From Neolewinella agarilytica (GTDB taxonomy: Bacteria; Bacteroidota; Bacteroidia; Chitinophagales; Saprospiraceae): a stretch of DNA of 64,000 bases. The stretch's first letter is position 1; each line of letters begins with the position of its first letter. Positions 28,174 to 36,709 of this stretch are shown piece after piece. The stretch spans positions 186,001 to 250,000 of the forward strand of contig NZ_FOFB01000004.1 in the NCBI RefSeq assembly GCF_900110645.1, given 5' to 3'. The notes under the pieces are model-generated. The model was given only the letters and a program-made list of their open reading frames with translations. It made no database searches and was not told the origin of the DNA. Made by a program: the position numbers and the translations under genes.

Positions 28174-28289
28174 TCGGTTGCAGGTTGCGAGGTTGCGGGT
28201 TGCGAGGTACGGGTTGCGGGTTGAGTGTTACTGGGGCGGGTTTGCCTGGCACCCGGCACCCCGGCACCCTGCAACCTGCACCCTGCAAT
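28174..28289. repeat. Large hairpin array of GGTTGC(A/G) units
   Basis: The left arm has GGTTGCAGGTTGCGAGG followed by further GGTTGCGG/GGTACGG words; the right arm carries CACCCGGCACC and CAACCTGCACCCTGCA words in the other sense. The arms are imperfectly complementary around GTGTTACTGGG. It fills the divergent folC-TPR spacer and must therefore carry or overlap both leaders. Related to 5262-5321. Confidence 0.65.
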
Positions 28290-28318
28290 AATTGTTAACC
28301 GGCAAACAAGCTAAAAGG

Positions 28319-28645
28319 ATGACCCGAAAAGAACGAATTGAAGCCATGCTGCTGGAAAACCCAAAAGATGCCTTTCTGCGGTTCGCGTTGGCGAAGGAAC
28401 ACGAAAAGGAGGGCGCAGACGCAGGTGCAAGGGAAATCTATGAGCAATTAGTGCAGGATGAGCCTGAATACGTGGGGACTTACTACCACCTCGGTAAAAC
28501 GCTCGAGCGATTAAATGAGCAAAGCGAAGCCTGGAGAATCTACTCCGAAGGTATCAGGGTCACCCGCCGCCTGGGCGAAAAACACGCCATGAGCGAGCTC
28601 GCCGGCGCCCGCCTCGAATTGGGCGACGAAGACGACTTCGAATGA
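28319..28645 (+). CDS. Small tetratricopeptide repeat protein
   Basis: 108-residue protein with two to three TPR helices pairs: NPKDAFLRFALAKEHEKEG, AREIYEQLVQDEPEYVGTYYHLGKTLERLNE and AWRIYSEGIRVTRRLGEKHAMSEL. Start set at ATG 28319 (MTRKERIEAMLLENP), preceded by AAAAGG; the frame is open to 28292. No signal peptide, so cytosolic, probably a protein-protein adaptor. A copy of the dispersed repeat (28411) is read in frame as GADAGAR between the first two helices, where TPR linkers tolerate change. Next gene 85 bp downstream in the same direction. Confidence 0.85.
   Translation: MTRKERIEAMLLENPKDAFLRFALAKEHEKEGADAGAREIYEQLVQDEPEYVGTYYHLGKTLERLNEQSEAWRIYSEGIRVTRRLGEKHAMSELAGARLELGDEDDFE
28411..28433 (+). 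repeat. Dispersed repeat copy inside the TPR gene
   Basis: GGGCGC, AGA, CGCAGGTGCAAGGG: the best match to the full consensus in the window. In frame it encodes GADAGAR. Confidence 0.7.
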
Positions 28646-28682
28646 CCCTGATCACGGAAGTACTGTGTTCAAACATCCTTAA

Positions 28683-28725
28683 CCCCGGATGAAGGAGAGG
28701 GCGAAGCCCTCCCCGCAATCCGGGG
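28683..28725. repeat. Nested GC-rich hairpin before the YyaL-type gene
   Basis: Outer arms CCCCGGAT (28683) and ATCCGGGG (28718-28725); inner arms GAGGGC and GCCCTC around GAA. It ends four bases before the ATG at 28730, and a further small palindrome (GCGCGAAGCGC) follows inside the ORF. No T-run, so more likely a translation-control stem or repeat relic than a terminator. Confidence 0.6.
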
Positions 28726-28729
28726 ACAC

Positions 28730-30901
28730 ATGAGCGCGAAGCGCGAGCTCCCCTTTAAAACATCAACCCTGAGCCAGTCGTTCTCATCACCATTCACGCC
28801 AAATAATTCTTCCGCCATTTCTCCGCATAAATATACCAACGCCCTCATCCACGAATCGAGCCCTTACCTGCTCCAGCACGCCCACAACCCGGTGAACTGG
28901 GAGCCATGGAGCGAAAAAGCGCTGGCCCGGGCCAAAGCCGAAAACAAGCCTATCATCGTCAGTATCGGCTATAGCACCTGCCACTGGTGTCACGTAATGG
29001 AGCGGGAAAGCTTTGAAGACGAAGCCACCGCGGCCGTGATGAACGAGCATTTCGTCTGTATCAAGGTGGATCGCGAGGAGCGCCCCGACGTAGACCGTAT
29101 ATATATGGAAGCCTGTCAGGCCATCAGCGGTGGTGGTGGCTGGCCGCTCAACGCCTTTTTATTACCCGACGGACGGCCCTACTACGCCGGCACCTATTAC
29201 CCGCCCGTTGCCAAATACAACCGCCCCAGCTGGACGGGAGTGCTGGCACAGATGAGCAAGGTCTTTCACGAAGACCGCAACACCGTCGAAGAACAAGCCA
29301 ACCGCCTGATCGAGAATATCCGCGGCGGCGGTACCCGCCTCCTCAAAATCGAACCCACTGCCGAAAACCACACCGCCTGGCGGGAGACCCTGACGGAAAA
29401 ACTAAGGGCTAACTATGACCTTCGTCGCGGCGGCTTCGGTGGCGCACCAAAGTTTCCCATGAGTCAGTCGCTGGAAGTGCTGCTCGCTAATGGTGTTCTC
29501 TACCAGGAGTTCAACGATCAGCACCTGGCCGCCCATGGCGTGTTAGCCATGCTCGATGGCGGAATTTATGACCATCTGGGTGGCGGCTTCAGCCGCTATA
29601 CGGTGGATGCGGAGTGGCGGGTGCCTCACTTTGAGAAAATGCTCTACGATAATGCCCTGTTACTTCGCCTCATGGCCAAGTTGCAGATGGTATTGCCTAA
29701 CCAGCGCTTTCTGGAGGGCATCGCGGAAACAACAGCCTGGTTACAGCGGGAAATGTTATTACCCGGGGGCGGATACCGTGCCGCCCTCGACGCTGACAGT
29801 GAAGGCGTGGAAGGGAAATACTATATCTGGGACTACGAAGAACTGGCCGGCCTCCTGCCAGCGGATCAGCTTGAACTTGTCGTTGCTTTCTTCGGTGTCA
29901 CCGAAGCCGGGAACTGGGAGGAAGAGAACAGCAATATTCTTTACCGGCCGGATACCCTGGCGGCTGTTGCTGCCAGCCTGGACCTGAGCACCGAAATAGC
30001 GACCGTCAAACTGGCGGAAGCAAAGAAAACGCTGCACGAATACCAGTTTAAAAATCGCGTCCATCCCGGAGCAGACGACAAGCTGATCCTGCAGTGGAAT
30101 GCACTACTTATCTCCGGCTGGAGCTGGTGCTACCGGGCAACGGGGGATGAGAAATACCGGGAACTGACCACGGGCCTTTGGCAGACCCTTACGGAGCAAC
30201 TTTACGTGAAGGGGCAATGGCACCGTAACCTGACCAATGGCGACCTGGGAGCGCCTGCTTTCCTGGATGACTACGCTGCACTCGCCGAAGCTGCTATCGA
30301 CCTGCACGATATCACCTTCGAGCTGGATTATGCCATTCCTGCCTCCGCCGGGGATGCCTCTTTGACGAACGCCGCTGCTATCGTAGACTATATTTTGGCC
30401 ACCTTTTCCATGCCGGAAGGCCCCATGTGTTATCTGCGGGGCACTGAAGACAGTGAGTTGCCCGTTGCTTCCCTTGACCTTTTTGATAATGCGCTGCCCA
30501 GCGGCAACAGTCAATTGGCGCATAGCCTGCTTCGCCTGTCTCATCTGACCGGAAAGGATCACTATCTGACCAGGGGAGAAGAGATGCTGGCGGCGATGTC
30601 CGGCAGTTTGGAACGATACCCTTCCAGCTTTGGAGGCTGGGCGCACGCAGCCCTCCTGCATGCTGCTCCGGTCAGAGAACTGGTCGTTGCCGGGCCCGGA
30701 GCCCGGGCCGCTGCGGGGCAATTCCTGTCGCGTTACCGACCTGAACTATTAATCGTGGCTTCTCCGGAAGCCCGTGAAGACCTATCCCTTCTCCAAAACC
30801 GTTACCTTCCCGGAGAGCTGCGGTTTTATGTTTGTGAGAACCAAAGCTGTCAGCTTCCCGTTGGTACGGTGACGGAAGCTGAGGACCAACTTGACCGATA
30901 A
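28730..30901 (+). CDS. YyaL/SSP411-type thioredoxin-domain protein
   Basis: 723-residue cytosolic protein of the DUF255/YyaL family: an N-terminal thioredoxin-like domain (about 38-200) fused to an (alpha/alpha)6 barrel like N-acylglucosamine epimerases. Marks: [20 protein letters not shown], the CHWCH active-site-like motif in [55 protein letters not shown], and [25 protein letters not shown]. Function of the family is unclear. The first 35 residues (Ser-rich) lie outside the fold and follow a GC-rich hairpin, so the true start may differ. Its stop lies just before the porP gene. Confidence 0.9.
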   Translation: MSAKRELPFKTSTLSQSFSSPFTPNNSSAISPHKYTNALIHESSPYLLQHAHNPVNWEPWSEKALARAKAENKPIIVSIGYSTCHWCHVMERESFEDEATAAVMNEHFVCIKVDREERPDVDRIYMEACQAISGGGGWPLNAFLLPDGRPYYAGTYYPPVAKYNRPSWTGVLAQMSKVFHEDRNTVEEQANRLIENIRGGGTRLLKIEPTAENHTAWRETLTEKLRANYDLRRGGFGGAPKFPMSQSLEVLLANGVLYQEFNDQHLAAHGVLAMLDGGIYDHLGGGFSRYTVDAEWRVPHFEKMLYDNALLLRLMAKLQMVLPNQRFLEGIAETTAWLQREMLLPGGGYRAALDADSEGVEGKYYIWDYEELAGLLPADQLELVVAFFGVTEAGNWEEENSNILYRPDTLAAVAASLDLSTEIATVKLAEAKKTLHEYQFKNRVHPGADDKLILQWNALLISGWSWCYRATGDEKYRELTTGLWQTLTEQLYVKGQWHRNLTNGDLGAPAFLDDYAALAEAAIDLHDITFELDYAIPASAGDASLTNAAAIVDYILATFSMPEGPMCYLRGTEDSELPVASLDLFDNALPSGNSQLAHSLLRLSHLTGKDHYLTRGEEMLAAMSGSLERYPSSFGGWAHAALLHAAPVRELVVAGPGARAAAGQFLSRYRPELLIVASPEAREDLSLLQNRYLPGELRFYVCENQSCQLPVGTVTEAEDQLDR

Positions 30902-30911
30902 CCCCCGACTT

Positions 30912-31883
30912 ATGCGCCTACGATTATTACTCCTGCTACCAATTCTTAGCCTGGGCTTTATGGTCTCCGGGCAGCAATTGTCTCGCTACAGTATGCCGTG
31001 GCTGGATCCCGTGCAGTTTAATCCGGCCTACGCAGGCCTGGATAACAGCCTGAGCGTCACCGGTACCTATCGCTCGCAGTGGAACGGCCTGGAGGGAGCT
31101 CCGGTTGGCCAGCGGCTGAGCGCTCACCTTCCGGTTTATTACCTCAGCGGAGGCTTTGGTGTAGAAGTTGAATTGGACGGACTGGGGGCCAGAAACCTCA
31201 ACAGCTTTGGCGCTTCGTACAACTACCAGTTGGTCCGGGGACAGTCGGTTTGGTCCGTAGGCATCTCCGCCCGGATGCTCCAACTCAGCCTTGACGGGGC
31301 CGCGCTAAGAACACCAACGGGCAATTATGAGGATCCGAACACCATCATCCACAACGACGATTTACTGCCCACTAATCAGGTAAATAATTCTTCCGTAGCG
31401 CTCGGACTGGGTCTTTTTTACCAATCCCCATCCCTTGAAGGCGGTCTTTCGGCCCGTAACCTGAATGCACCCGTAATCGCTTTTCCGGGCTTAGACTATG
31501 GTCTTGGCCGACAGTACCACGCCTACCTCCAACTAAAGCTGGACCTGTTGAGCAAATGGGAGGTACTCCCGGTAGCTTACGCTGTGAGCGATGGCACCCA
31601 AACGCAAATTAGTGGCGGTGCCAGATTTCGGTATCAGGAAAATATTTACGCCGGTTTGGTGTATCGTGGCCACAGCGGGCCTACCAGCGATGCACTGGTC
31701 ATCACCGGTGGCTTTAATCTCAATGATAAATTGACCGTGGCTTACGCCTACGACCTGACGCTCTCTCAGCTTAGAAGTGTAGAGGACGGAAGCCATGAAA
31801 TCACCCTGAAGTACAACCTGCATAAGCGGATTGGTGCCGGGGTGCCTCCTCCAATTATTTACTATCCCAGGACAAAAGAATAG
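30912..31883 (+). CDS. porP: PorP/SprF family T9SS outer membrane protein
   Basis: 323-residue outer membrane barrel of the PorP/SprF family, which works with T9SS in export or surface attachment of specific substrates. Signal peptide MRLRLLLLLPILSLGFMVSGQ, then the family opening SRYSMPWLDPVQFNPAYAGLDNSLSV and YRSQWNGLEGAPVGQRLSAHLP. The end, with KLTVAYAYDLTLSQLRS...GSHEITLKY, is also typical. Start set at ATG 30912 rather than the overlapping TTG at 30891. The next gene is a GldK/PorK lipoprotein, the same order as porP-porK in Porphyromonas gingivalis, although 203 bp with a promoter lies between. Confidence 0.92.
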   Translation: MRLRLLLLLPILSLGFMVSGQQLSRYSMPWLDPVQFNPAYAGLDNSLSVTGTYRSQWNGLEGAPVGQRLSAHLPVYYLSGGFGVEVELDGLGARNLNSFGASYNYQLVRGQSVWSVGISARMLQLSLDGAALRTPTGNYEDPNTIIHNDDLLPTNQVNNSSVALGLGLFYQSPSLEGGLSARNLNAPVIAFPGLDYGLGRQYHAYLQLKLDLLSKWEVLPVAYAVSDGTQTQISGGARFRYQENIYAGLVYRGHSGPTSDALVITGGFNLNDKLTVAYAYDLTLSQLRSVEDGSHEITLKYNLHKRIGAGVPPPIIYYPRTKE

Positions 31884-32015
31884 ACGGACGGACACCAAAA
31901 TTCTGTTAAAAGTTGGTTTATGTTCACAAATTAATAATAAGCCCTGCCAAACGTGCGTTTCGGTCGGGTAACAGATGAAAGCGATGTTAAAAACTTTTCT
32001 ACTCCTCTTGGAAAG

Positions 32016-32045
32016 TTGGTAGCCAACCGGAATCTGCTATCTTTG
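32016..32045 (+). promoter_or_regulatory. Promoter for gldK
   Basis: TTG at 32016-32018, 19 bases, then TATCTTTG at 32038-32045: both parts fit the Bacteroidota TTTG/TAnnTTTG pattern. It lies 41 bases before the gldK ATG, so gldK can be expressed apart from porP. Confidence 0.6.
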
Positions 32046-32086
32046 TCCTGCTTTTTGAACTTTCAGAGGTAAACTCGGGTCTTTTA

Positions 32087-33313
32087 ATGAAGAAATTTTT
32101 CAACCCCATCCTGGCCGCATCCCTAATGGCCCTTTTCCTTTTCAGCTGTGGTAGCCGCGAGAGCGGTGAACTCGTCGGTGTACTTGATCGTCCCGATTGG
32201 AAAGGCATTCTCCCTTACGGTATGGTCTATGTACCACCTGGAACGGCTCACGTCGGTAACAGTGATCAAGACATTACCGGAACTTTCATCCAACGTCCGA
32301 AGTCCATTACTATTAATGGTTTCTTCATGGATGACACGGAGATCACGAATAACGAATACCGCCAGTTCATCCACTGGGTACGGGATTCTATCGCTCACGA
32401 CATGATGGGCGATTTTGACGAAGACGGAAACATCGACTGGGAGATGGACCTTGATTTCTCCGATGAAGCCCTCGCTGACCTTTGGTTAGAAGAAAGCTTC
32501 GCCGGTAAACGTCAGGTAAACACCAACCTGTACGAGTACACCTACAAGCAGGTAGACTGGGGTGCTGCCGCCCGCGCTCGCCCGAATGGCAACAGCGGTC
32601 AGGGTATGTCTCCTTATATCTCAGAGACGCCTGTGAACATTTACCCGGACACTTTGGTGTGGGTACGTGACTTCGCTTACAGCTTCAACGAGCCAATGGC
32701 GCGTAGCTACTTCTCTCACCCTGCTTACGATAACTACCCGATTGTAGGTATCGACTGGCACATGGCAAACGCCTTTAGCTACTGGCGTACCAGCCTGTGG
32801 AATCAGTACAACGATGTACTGGTGGAAGAATTCCGCCTGCCAACCGAATACGAATTTGAGTACGCTGCCCGCGGCGGTAAAGAGCACGCTCCATACCCAT
32901 GGGGTGGCCCTTACGTTCGGAACTCTAAAGGTTGTCTGCTGGCTAACTTCAAGCCTGGCCGTGGTAACTACCCCGATGATGGTGGCGCTTACACCGTTGC
33001 TGCGGATGCTTACTACCCCAATGATTACGGCCTCTACAACATGGCTGGTAACGTTGCAGAATGGACCATTACGGCCTTCAATGAGAATGCCAACAGCTTT
33101 GTACACGATTTCAACCCGGACGTACGCTACAACGCTAAAGATGATGATCCCATTACAGCTAAGCGTAAGGTTATTCGCGGCGGTAGCTGGAAAGATATCA
33201 GCTTCTACCTCCAGTGCGGTACCCGCACTTTTGAATACCAGGATACTACCAAGTCTTACGTAGGCTTCCGGAACATTATGTCTTACACAGGACGTTCTAT
33301 CAACGATTTCTAG
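32087..33313 (+). CDS. gldK: GldK/PorK T9SS lipoprotein
   Basis: 408-residue lipoprotein of the formylglycine-generating-enzyme fold, the periplasmic outer-membrane ring component of T9SS that partners GldN. Signal MKKFFNPILAASLMALFLFSCG with lipid Cys 21. Family marks: SGELVGVLDRPDW ... PYGMVYVPPGTAHVGNSDQD, FFMDDTEITNNEYRQFIHWVRDSI, FRLPTEYEFEYAARGG, YNMAGNVAEWT and VIRGGSWKD. Normally gldK is followed by gldL, gldM and gldN. Here a strong terminator and queG follow, so it is either an orphan paralogue or a relocated sole copy. Slightly short for GldK (usually about 450-490). Confidence 0.88.
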   Translation: MKKFFNPILAASLMALFLFSCGSRESGELVGVLDRPDWKGILPYGMVYVPPGTAHVGNSDQDITGTFIQRPKSITINGFFMDDTEITNNEYRQFIHWVRDSIAHDMMGDFDEDGNIDWEMDLDFSDEALADLWLEESFAGKRQVNTNLYEYTYKQVDWGAAARARPNGNSGQGMSPYISETPVNIYPDTLVWVRDFAYSFNEPMARSYFSHPAYDNYPIVGIDWHMANAFSYWRTSLWNQYNDVLVEEFRLPTEYEFEYAARGGKEHAPYPWGGPYVRNSKGCLLANFKPGRGNYPDDGGAYTVAADAYYPNDYGLYNMAGNVAEWTITAFNENANSFVHDFNPDVRYNAKDDDPITAKRKVIRGGSWKDISFYLQCGTRTFEYQDTTKSYVGFRNIMSYTGRSINDF

Positions 33314-33340
33314 GCAAACGCTTCGCGTTTACCAGTAGTA

Positions 33341-33380
33341 ACAGCTGCTCTCCATCAGGATGGAGAGCAGCTGTTTTTTT
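33341..33380 (+). terminator. Rho-independent terminator after gldK
   Basis: ACAGCTGCTCTCCATC (33341-33356) pairs with GATGGAGAGCAGCTGT (33359-33374), followed by a T-run to 33380. Confirms that transcription stops after gldK. Confidence 0.92.
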
Positions 33381-33477
33381 GGTAGGCCCCTGCTGGCAAA
33401 GAATTATTTTAGACACGCTCTAAAGCGGTCAGGAATAAGCTATCGTATCTTGCCCTTCTACTAACTTCCTTTTCAAT

Positions 33478-34407
33478 TTGTCTCCTGCCCAACTTTCAAC
33501 GCTCGTTAAGCAAACTGCTCTGGATGCAGGCTTCTCCTTCGTGGGCGTTGCTAAGGCGGGACCTATGGAGGAAGAGGCTCGTCATCTGGAAGAATGGCTC
33601 CGGCAGGGACGCCACGGGAGTATGCACTGGATGGAGAATCACTTTGATAAACGGGTAGACCCTACCAAATTGGTGCCTGGTGCAAAGTCAGTGGTGTCCT
33701 TGCTGTACAACTACTTTCCGGAGGATGACCGGCCCAGCCAGGAAGCACCTAAAATAAGCCGCTACGCCTATGGTGAAGATTACCACAAGGTCGTTAGGGC
33801 CAAGCTGCGCGAAGTAGTACAACGTGTCGAGGAAAGCATTGGCAGCCCGATTGATGGGCGCGTCTTCGTTGATAGCGCTCCCGTTTTGGAGCGGGACTGG
33901 GCCCGCCGCGCCGGAGTAGGGTGGACGGGAAAGAACACCCTGCTCATCAATCCGAAAGCAGGGAGCTACTTTTTTCTGGCGGAGATTATCTCTGACCTGA
34001 ACCTGGCGCCCGATCAGGAAATAAAGGACTACTGCGGTACCTGTACGGCTTGCATCGATGCCTGCCCAACGGAAGCCATTAGCCCGGAAGGGTACTTACT
34101 GGATGGCTCCAAATGTATCAGTTACCTGACCATTGAGCTGCGTGAGGCCATCCCGGAAGAGTTTGCCGGTCGTATGGAGGGCTGGGCTTTCGGCTGCGAT
34201 ATATGCCAGGAGGTTTGCCCCTGGAACCGTTTCAGCAGCCCGCATAAGGAACCGGCTTTCAACGCTCATCCGGACCTCCCCGAAATGTCCTCCAGGGAAG
34301 TAAGGGAAATGACCGAGGAGGTTTTTCGCCGGGTCTTCCAGAAGTCGGCCGTTAAGCGGACAAAATTCACCGGCCTGCGCCGCAACATAGATTTTCTGGA
34401 TGTATAG
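33478..34407 (+). CDS. queG: Epoxyqueuosine reductase
   Basis: 309-residue cobalamin-dependent [4Fe-4S] enzyme that reduces epoxyqueuosine to queuosine in tRNA. Marks: SRYAYGEDYHKVVRAKL, DSAPVLERDWARRAGVGWTGKNTLLI, GTCTACIDACPTEAI and CDICQEVCPWNRF (two iron-sulfur clusters). The C-terminal HEAT domain of some QueGs is absent, as in short forms. The frame begins with TTG at 33478, with TATCTTGC 25 bases upstream; no nearer ATG precedes the conserved region. Overlaps the next gene by eight bases. A GluQ-like synthetase 1.4 kb away would act on the same modified base. Confidence 0.93.
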   Translation: MSPAQLSTLVKQTALDAGFSFVGVAKAGPMEEEARHLEEWLRQGRHGSMHWMENHFDKRVDPTKLVPGAKSVVSLLYNYFPEDDRPSQEAPKISRYAYGEDYHKVVRAKLREVVQRVEESIGSPIDGRVFVDSAPVLERDWARRAGVGWTGKNTLLINPKAGSYFFLAEIISDLNLAPDQEIKDYCGTCTACIDACPTEAISPEGYLLDGSKCISYLTIELREAIPEEFAGRMEGWAFGCDICQEVCPWNRFSSPHKEPAFNAHPDLPEMSSREVREMTEEVFRRVFQKSAVKRTKFTGLRRNIDFLDV

Positions 34408-34762
34408 ACCCTGGTTTTCTCTGCTCTTTATCCCTTTGCTTGCACCTGCGTGCGCGCCCGCTGAAAACACGGTCGAAGAAGTTTTGCCCGTTCGCCACGT
34501 GGTGATATTGACCGATACCCTGCAAAACGGGCACCTGATTGCCGGTTTCCGTGATAGTCTGACTGAGGCAGGAAATCGCGTTCTCATCAGTGGTTACCCG
34601 GGGGAGACGGCGGAGGCCATCACGGCCAGGCTGCCCTGGCTGCTGCAGCCGGGGGTGGATCTGTTTATTTATGATCAAAAGCTGGCGGGGAAACCCGGAG
34701 AAGATAGTTTGCGGAATTATCTGGACCGAATGGCCCATCCGGCTGAAGTAATATCGCTTTAG
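34400..34762 (+). CDS. Small predicted lipoprotein of unknown function
   Basis: 120 residues, starting inside the last codons of queG (8-base overlap), so translationally coupled to it. MYRPWFSLLFIPLLAPAC is a lipoprotein signal; the Cys is supplied by a dispersed repeat copy. The mature part (AENTVEEVLPVRHVVILTD, GHLIAGFRDSLTEAGNRVLIS, LLQPGVDLFIYDQKLAGKPG) looks like a small alpha/beta domain. I recognise no family. No link to queuosine is evident beyond position. Confidence 0.65.
   Translation: MYRPWFSLLFIPLLAPACAPAENTVEEVLPVRHVVILTDTLQNGHLIAGFRDSLTEAGNRVLISGYPGETAEAITARLPWLLQPGVDLFIYDQKLAGKPGEDSLRNYLDRMAHPAEVISL
34439..34460 (-). repeat. Dispersed repeat copy in a lipoprotein signal
   Basis: CTTGCACCTGCG, TGC, GCGCCC. 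Read as LAPACAP, a different frame from the CTC-type copies, with the spacer TGC being the lipobox cysteine codon. Confidence 0.7.
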
Positions 34763-34796
34763 CGGCTATCCCCTCAATAAGAGCGTTTTAGCCTGG

Positions 34797-35627
34797 TTAT
34801 TTTGACGGATTAGGGAAAAGCACGTATCCCGTTCTGGCCAGTCGGCCAAAGTCGTCATAACTGATGCTAACGTATCCGGCATTAGCCCAAAGCCGGCCAT
34901 AAACACCCCTTAATTCGAAGGTTTCTGTTTCGCTGTCGTAGCCCACTACGGTCAGGTAATGTGCTTCTCCTCCCGGTTGAGCAGTGGTGTAGCTGCCAGA
35001 GCGCAGGTTGATGAAACTCGCATCGGTTTCCAGCTCAACAATAACGGGGTTGCCCCGGCTGAGGGCTTTTCGCGTTTCAAAAACGCGATTTCGTGCCCGG
35101 GTTTCGGGCTGGAAGAGGAAGCCGAAATTGGCAATGGAATACTTGGGGACGGAATAAACAGCATTAGGAATTACCGGGCTGCCGTAGGGGACAATGGCGG
35201 CCGAAACCGTCCCTTGTTTAACGAGCAGTTTAAGCCCGTCATTTATGGTTGGCGCATTCCCCTGGTAGGCAAGGCTTAGCGTGATGTAGTCAGGGCTCAG
35301 GTTGTCCTTGAAGTTGTTGTTCAGATTCTGGTAGTATTCCACCGCTCCGGCCAGCGCGTAGGCCCATTCCATCCCCGGACTGGGGGACTGCCGGATGGGC
35401 ATCATGTAACTCTTAATATTTTGTCGCAGCAGTTCTTCCCGCGAAGGACTGCCCACGCCCGGGATATAGAACATCTGCTGATCAATAGCGATCGCATCCG
35501 AAATTCCTAAGACTGCCGTTTCGCTGCGGGCTGCCCCGTAGCCGTAGGTATTGGCGGGCTGCGTTTGGGCGCTGACGCAGGTGCAGAGGAGGGTGAAAAA
35601 GAGCAAGGAAAAATAGCCGCGAAGCAT
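34797..35627 (-). CDS. Papain-like (C1) protein with all catalytic positions but His replaced
   Basis: 276-residue secreted protein, signal peptide 1-20 ending CTCVSA. The fold is papain-like: MMPIRQSPSPGMEWAYALAGAVEYY matches the active-site helix but with Glu87 where the catalytic Cys belongs (CWAF becomes EWAY). GGEAHYLTVVGYD keeps His223. The NSWG motif is GVYG (Asn to Gly241), followed by the usual RLWANAGYVSISYDDF. It should therefore be an inactive protease homologue, perhaps binding peptides or an inhibitor partner. Alone on the minus strand between queG-side genes and the gluQ-like gene. Confidence 0.82.
   Translation of the reverse strand: MLRGYFSLLFFTLLCTCVSAQTQPANTYGYGAARSETAVLGISDAIAIDQQMFYIPGVGSPSREELLRQNIKSYMMPIRQSPSPGMEWAYALAGAVEYYQNLNNNFKDNLSPDYITLSLAYQGNAPTINDGLKLLVKQGTVSAAIVPYGSPVIPNAVYSVPKYSIANFGFLFQPETRARNRVFETRKALSRGNPVIVELETDASFINLRSGSYTTAQPGGEAHYLTVVGYDSETETFELRGVYGRLWANAGYVSISYDDFGRLARTGYVLFPNPSK
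35567..35592 (+). repeat. Dispersed repeat copy in the C1-like signal peptide
   Basis: GGGCGC, TGA, CGCAGGTGCAGAGGAGGG. Coding strand reading CTCVSAQ, identical to the BNR gene copy at 25438. Confidence 0.7.
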
Positions 35628-35757
35628 AGGATAGTTTTGGAGGATGAACCGGGTTCCTCTATAACGTTAAAGGGGACTGCTTTCGTTCCCTGAATGCGAA
35701 ATGACTTACGGAACGGTCGGGAGGCAGTTCCTGCGGGGCCTGTAAGCGGATAAAAGG

Positions 35758-35785
35758 TTGAATGCGACCGAAAGTCTTATGTTTG
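35758..35785 (+). promoter_or_regulatory. Promoter for the GluQ-like gene
   Basis: TATGTTTG at 35778-35785 fits the -7 box exactly; TTG at 35758-35760 with a 17-base spacer may be the -33 part. The ATG is 28 bases downstream. Confidence 0.5.
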
Positions 35786-35813
35786 CTAGCCCACCACGCT
35801 GAACTCACTATCT

Positions 35814-36641
35814 ATGCAAGATGCTCCGGTCATCAGTCGTCTGGCGCCTACACCATCAGGATTCCTGCACCAGGGTAATGCTGCTAACTTTGCGCTCAAC
35901 GCCCGGCTGGCCGGCTCCGCCGGCCGGCTCTACCTGCGTATCGATGACCTCGACCGGGGCCGCTTCCGGGAGGAGTACCTCGTTGATATTTTTCGCGTCA
36001 TTGATTGGTTGGGCATTACCGTAACGGATGGCCCGGGCTCTCCGGAAGATTTTCACGCCCGCTGGAGCCAGCAATTCCGCCTGAAGGATTATGAAGAGGC
36101 TCTTCTTAGCCTGCGGGGGCACCCCTTGCTGTTCGCCTGTCCTTGTTCCCGTAAAGAACTGGCACAGGGAGACCATGCCTACGGTTGTCTTTCCGGAAAG
36201 ATATCCCTGGACGCCGAAGGCGTCGCCTGGCGAATCAATACCCGGGAGTTGGCAAGTGTCTTCGTCCCGGACCTGGTACAACCCAAGTCATTCACCGTTG
36301 ATCTGCACCAGGAGATGCCGGACTTCGCCGTCAGGAAAAAAGACGGTAAGCCCAGCTACCAGACGGCCTGTGTGGCAGACGATGTCTTATTTAACGTTAA
36401 TCGGGTAGGGAGAGGAGAGGACCTGCTGGCGAGCACGGCCGCACAGGCGGTACTGTCGGATCTTTTGGGGTATGGGAGTCTATTTGACCGTATTGCATTT
36501 CTTCACCACCCTCTGGTGAGTAAGCCGGGGGGAGAGAAACTCAGTAAGTCAGCTGGGGCACGGGGCGTGTCAACCCTTGAGAGTTTACGGCCGGAAGACA
36601 TTTTTGTTCTGGCAGAATCCTGGATGAAGCAGCCCTACTAA
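35814..36641 (+). CDS. gluQ: Glutamyl-Q tRNA(Asp) synthetase-like protein
   Basis: 275-residue paralogue of the catalytic half of glutamyl-tRNA synthetase. GluQ-type enzymes attach Glu to the queuosine base of tRNA(Asp) rather than to the 3' end. Marks: RLAPTPSGFLHQGNAANF (HIGH-like, HQGN), LRIDDLDRGRFREEY, zinc-type CPCSRKEL ... HAYGC, and KLSKSAGA (KMSKS-like). No anticodon-binding domain, as expected. The nearby queG, needed to make queuosine, supports this call over a truncated GltX. Starts at ATG 35814. Confidence 0.85.
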   Translation: MQDAPVISRLAPTPSGFLHQGNAANFALNARLAGSAGRLYLRIDDLDRGRFREEYLVDIFRVIDWLGITVTDGPGSPEDFHARWSQQFRLKDYEEALLSLRGHPLLFACPCSRKELAQGDHAYGCLSGKISLDAEGVAWRINTRELASVFVPDLVQPKSFTVDLHQEMPDFAVRKKDGKPSYQTACVADDVLFNVNRVGRGEDLLASTAAQAVLSDLLGYGSLFDRIAFLHHPLVSKPGGEKLSKSAGARGVSTLESLRPEDIFVLAESWMKQPY

Positions 36642-36709
36642 AGTCGGGACCATAGCCTGCGTTATCGCCTAAGTCTCTTCCATGTTTTTTCCCGATCTTC
36701 GCGCTCCCG

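Noticed and set aside
28172-28288. N-terminal 39-residue extension of FolC
   Set aside because: It is the translation of a hairpin repeat array; homologues begin at the MTYAE methionine.
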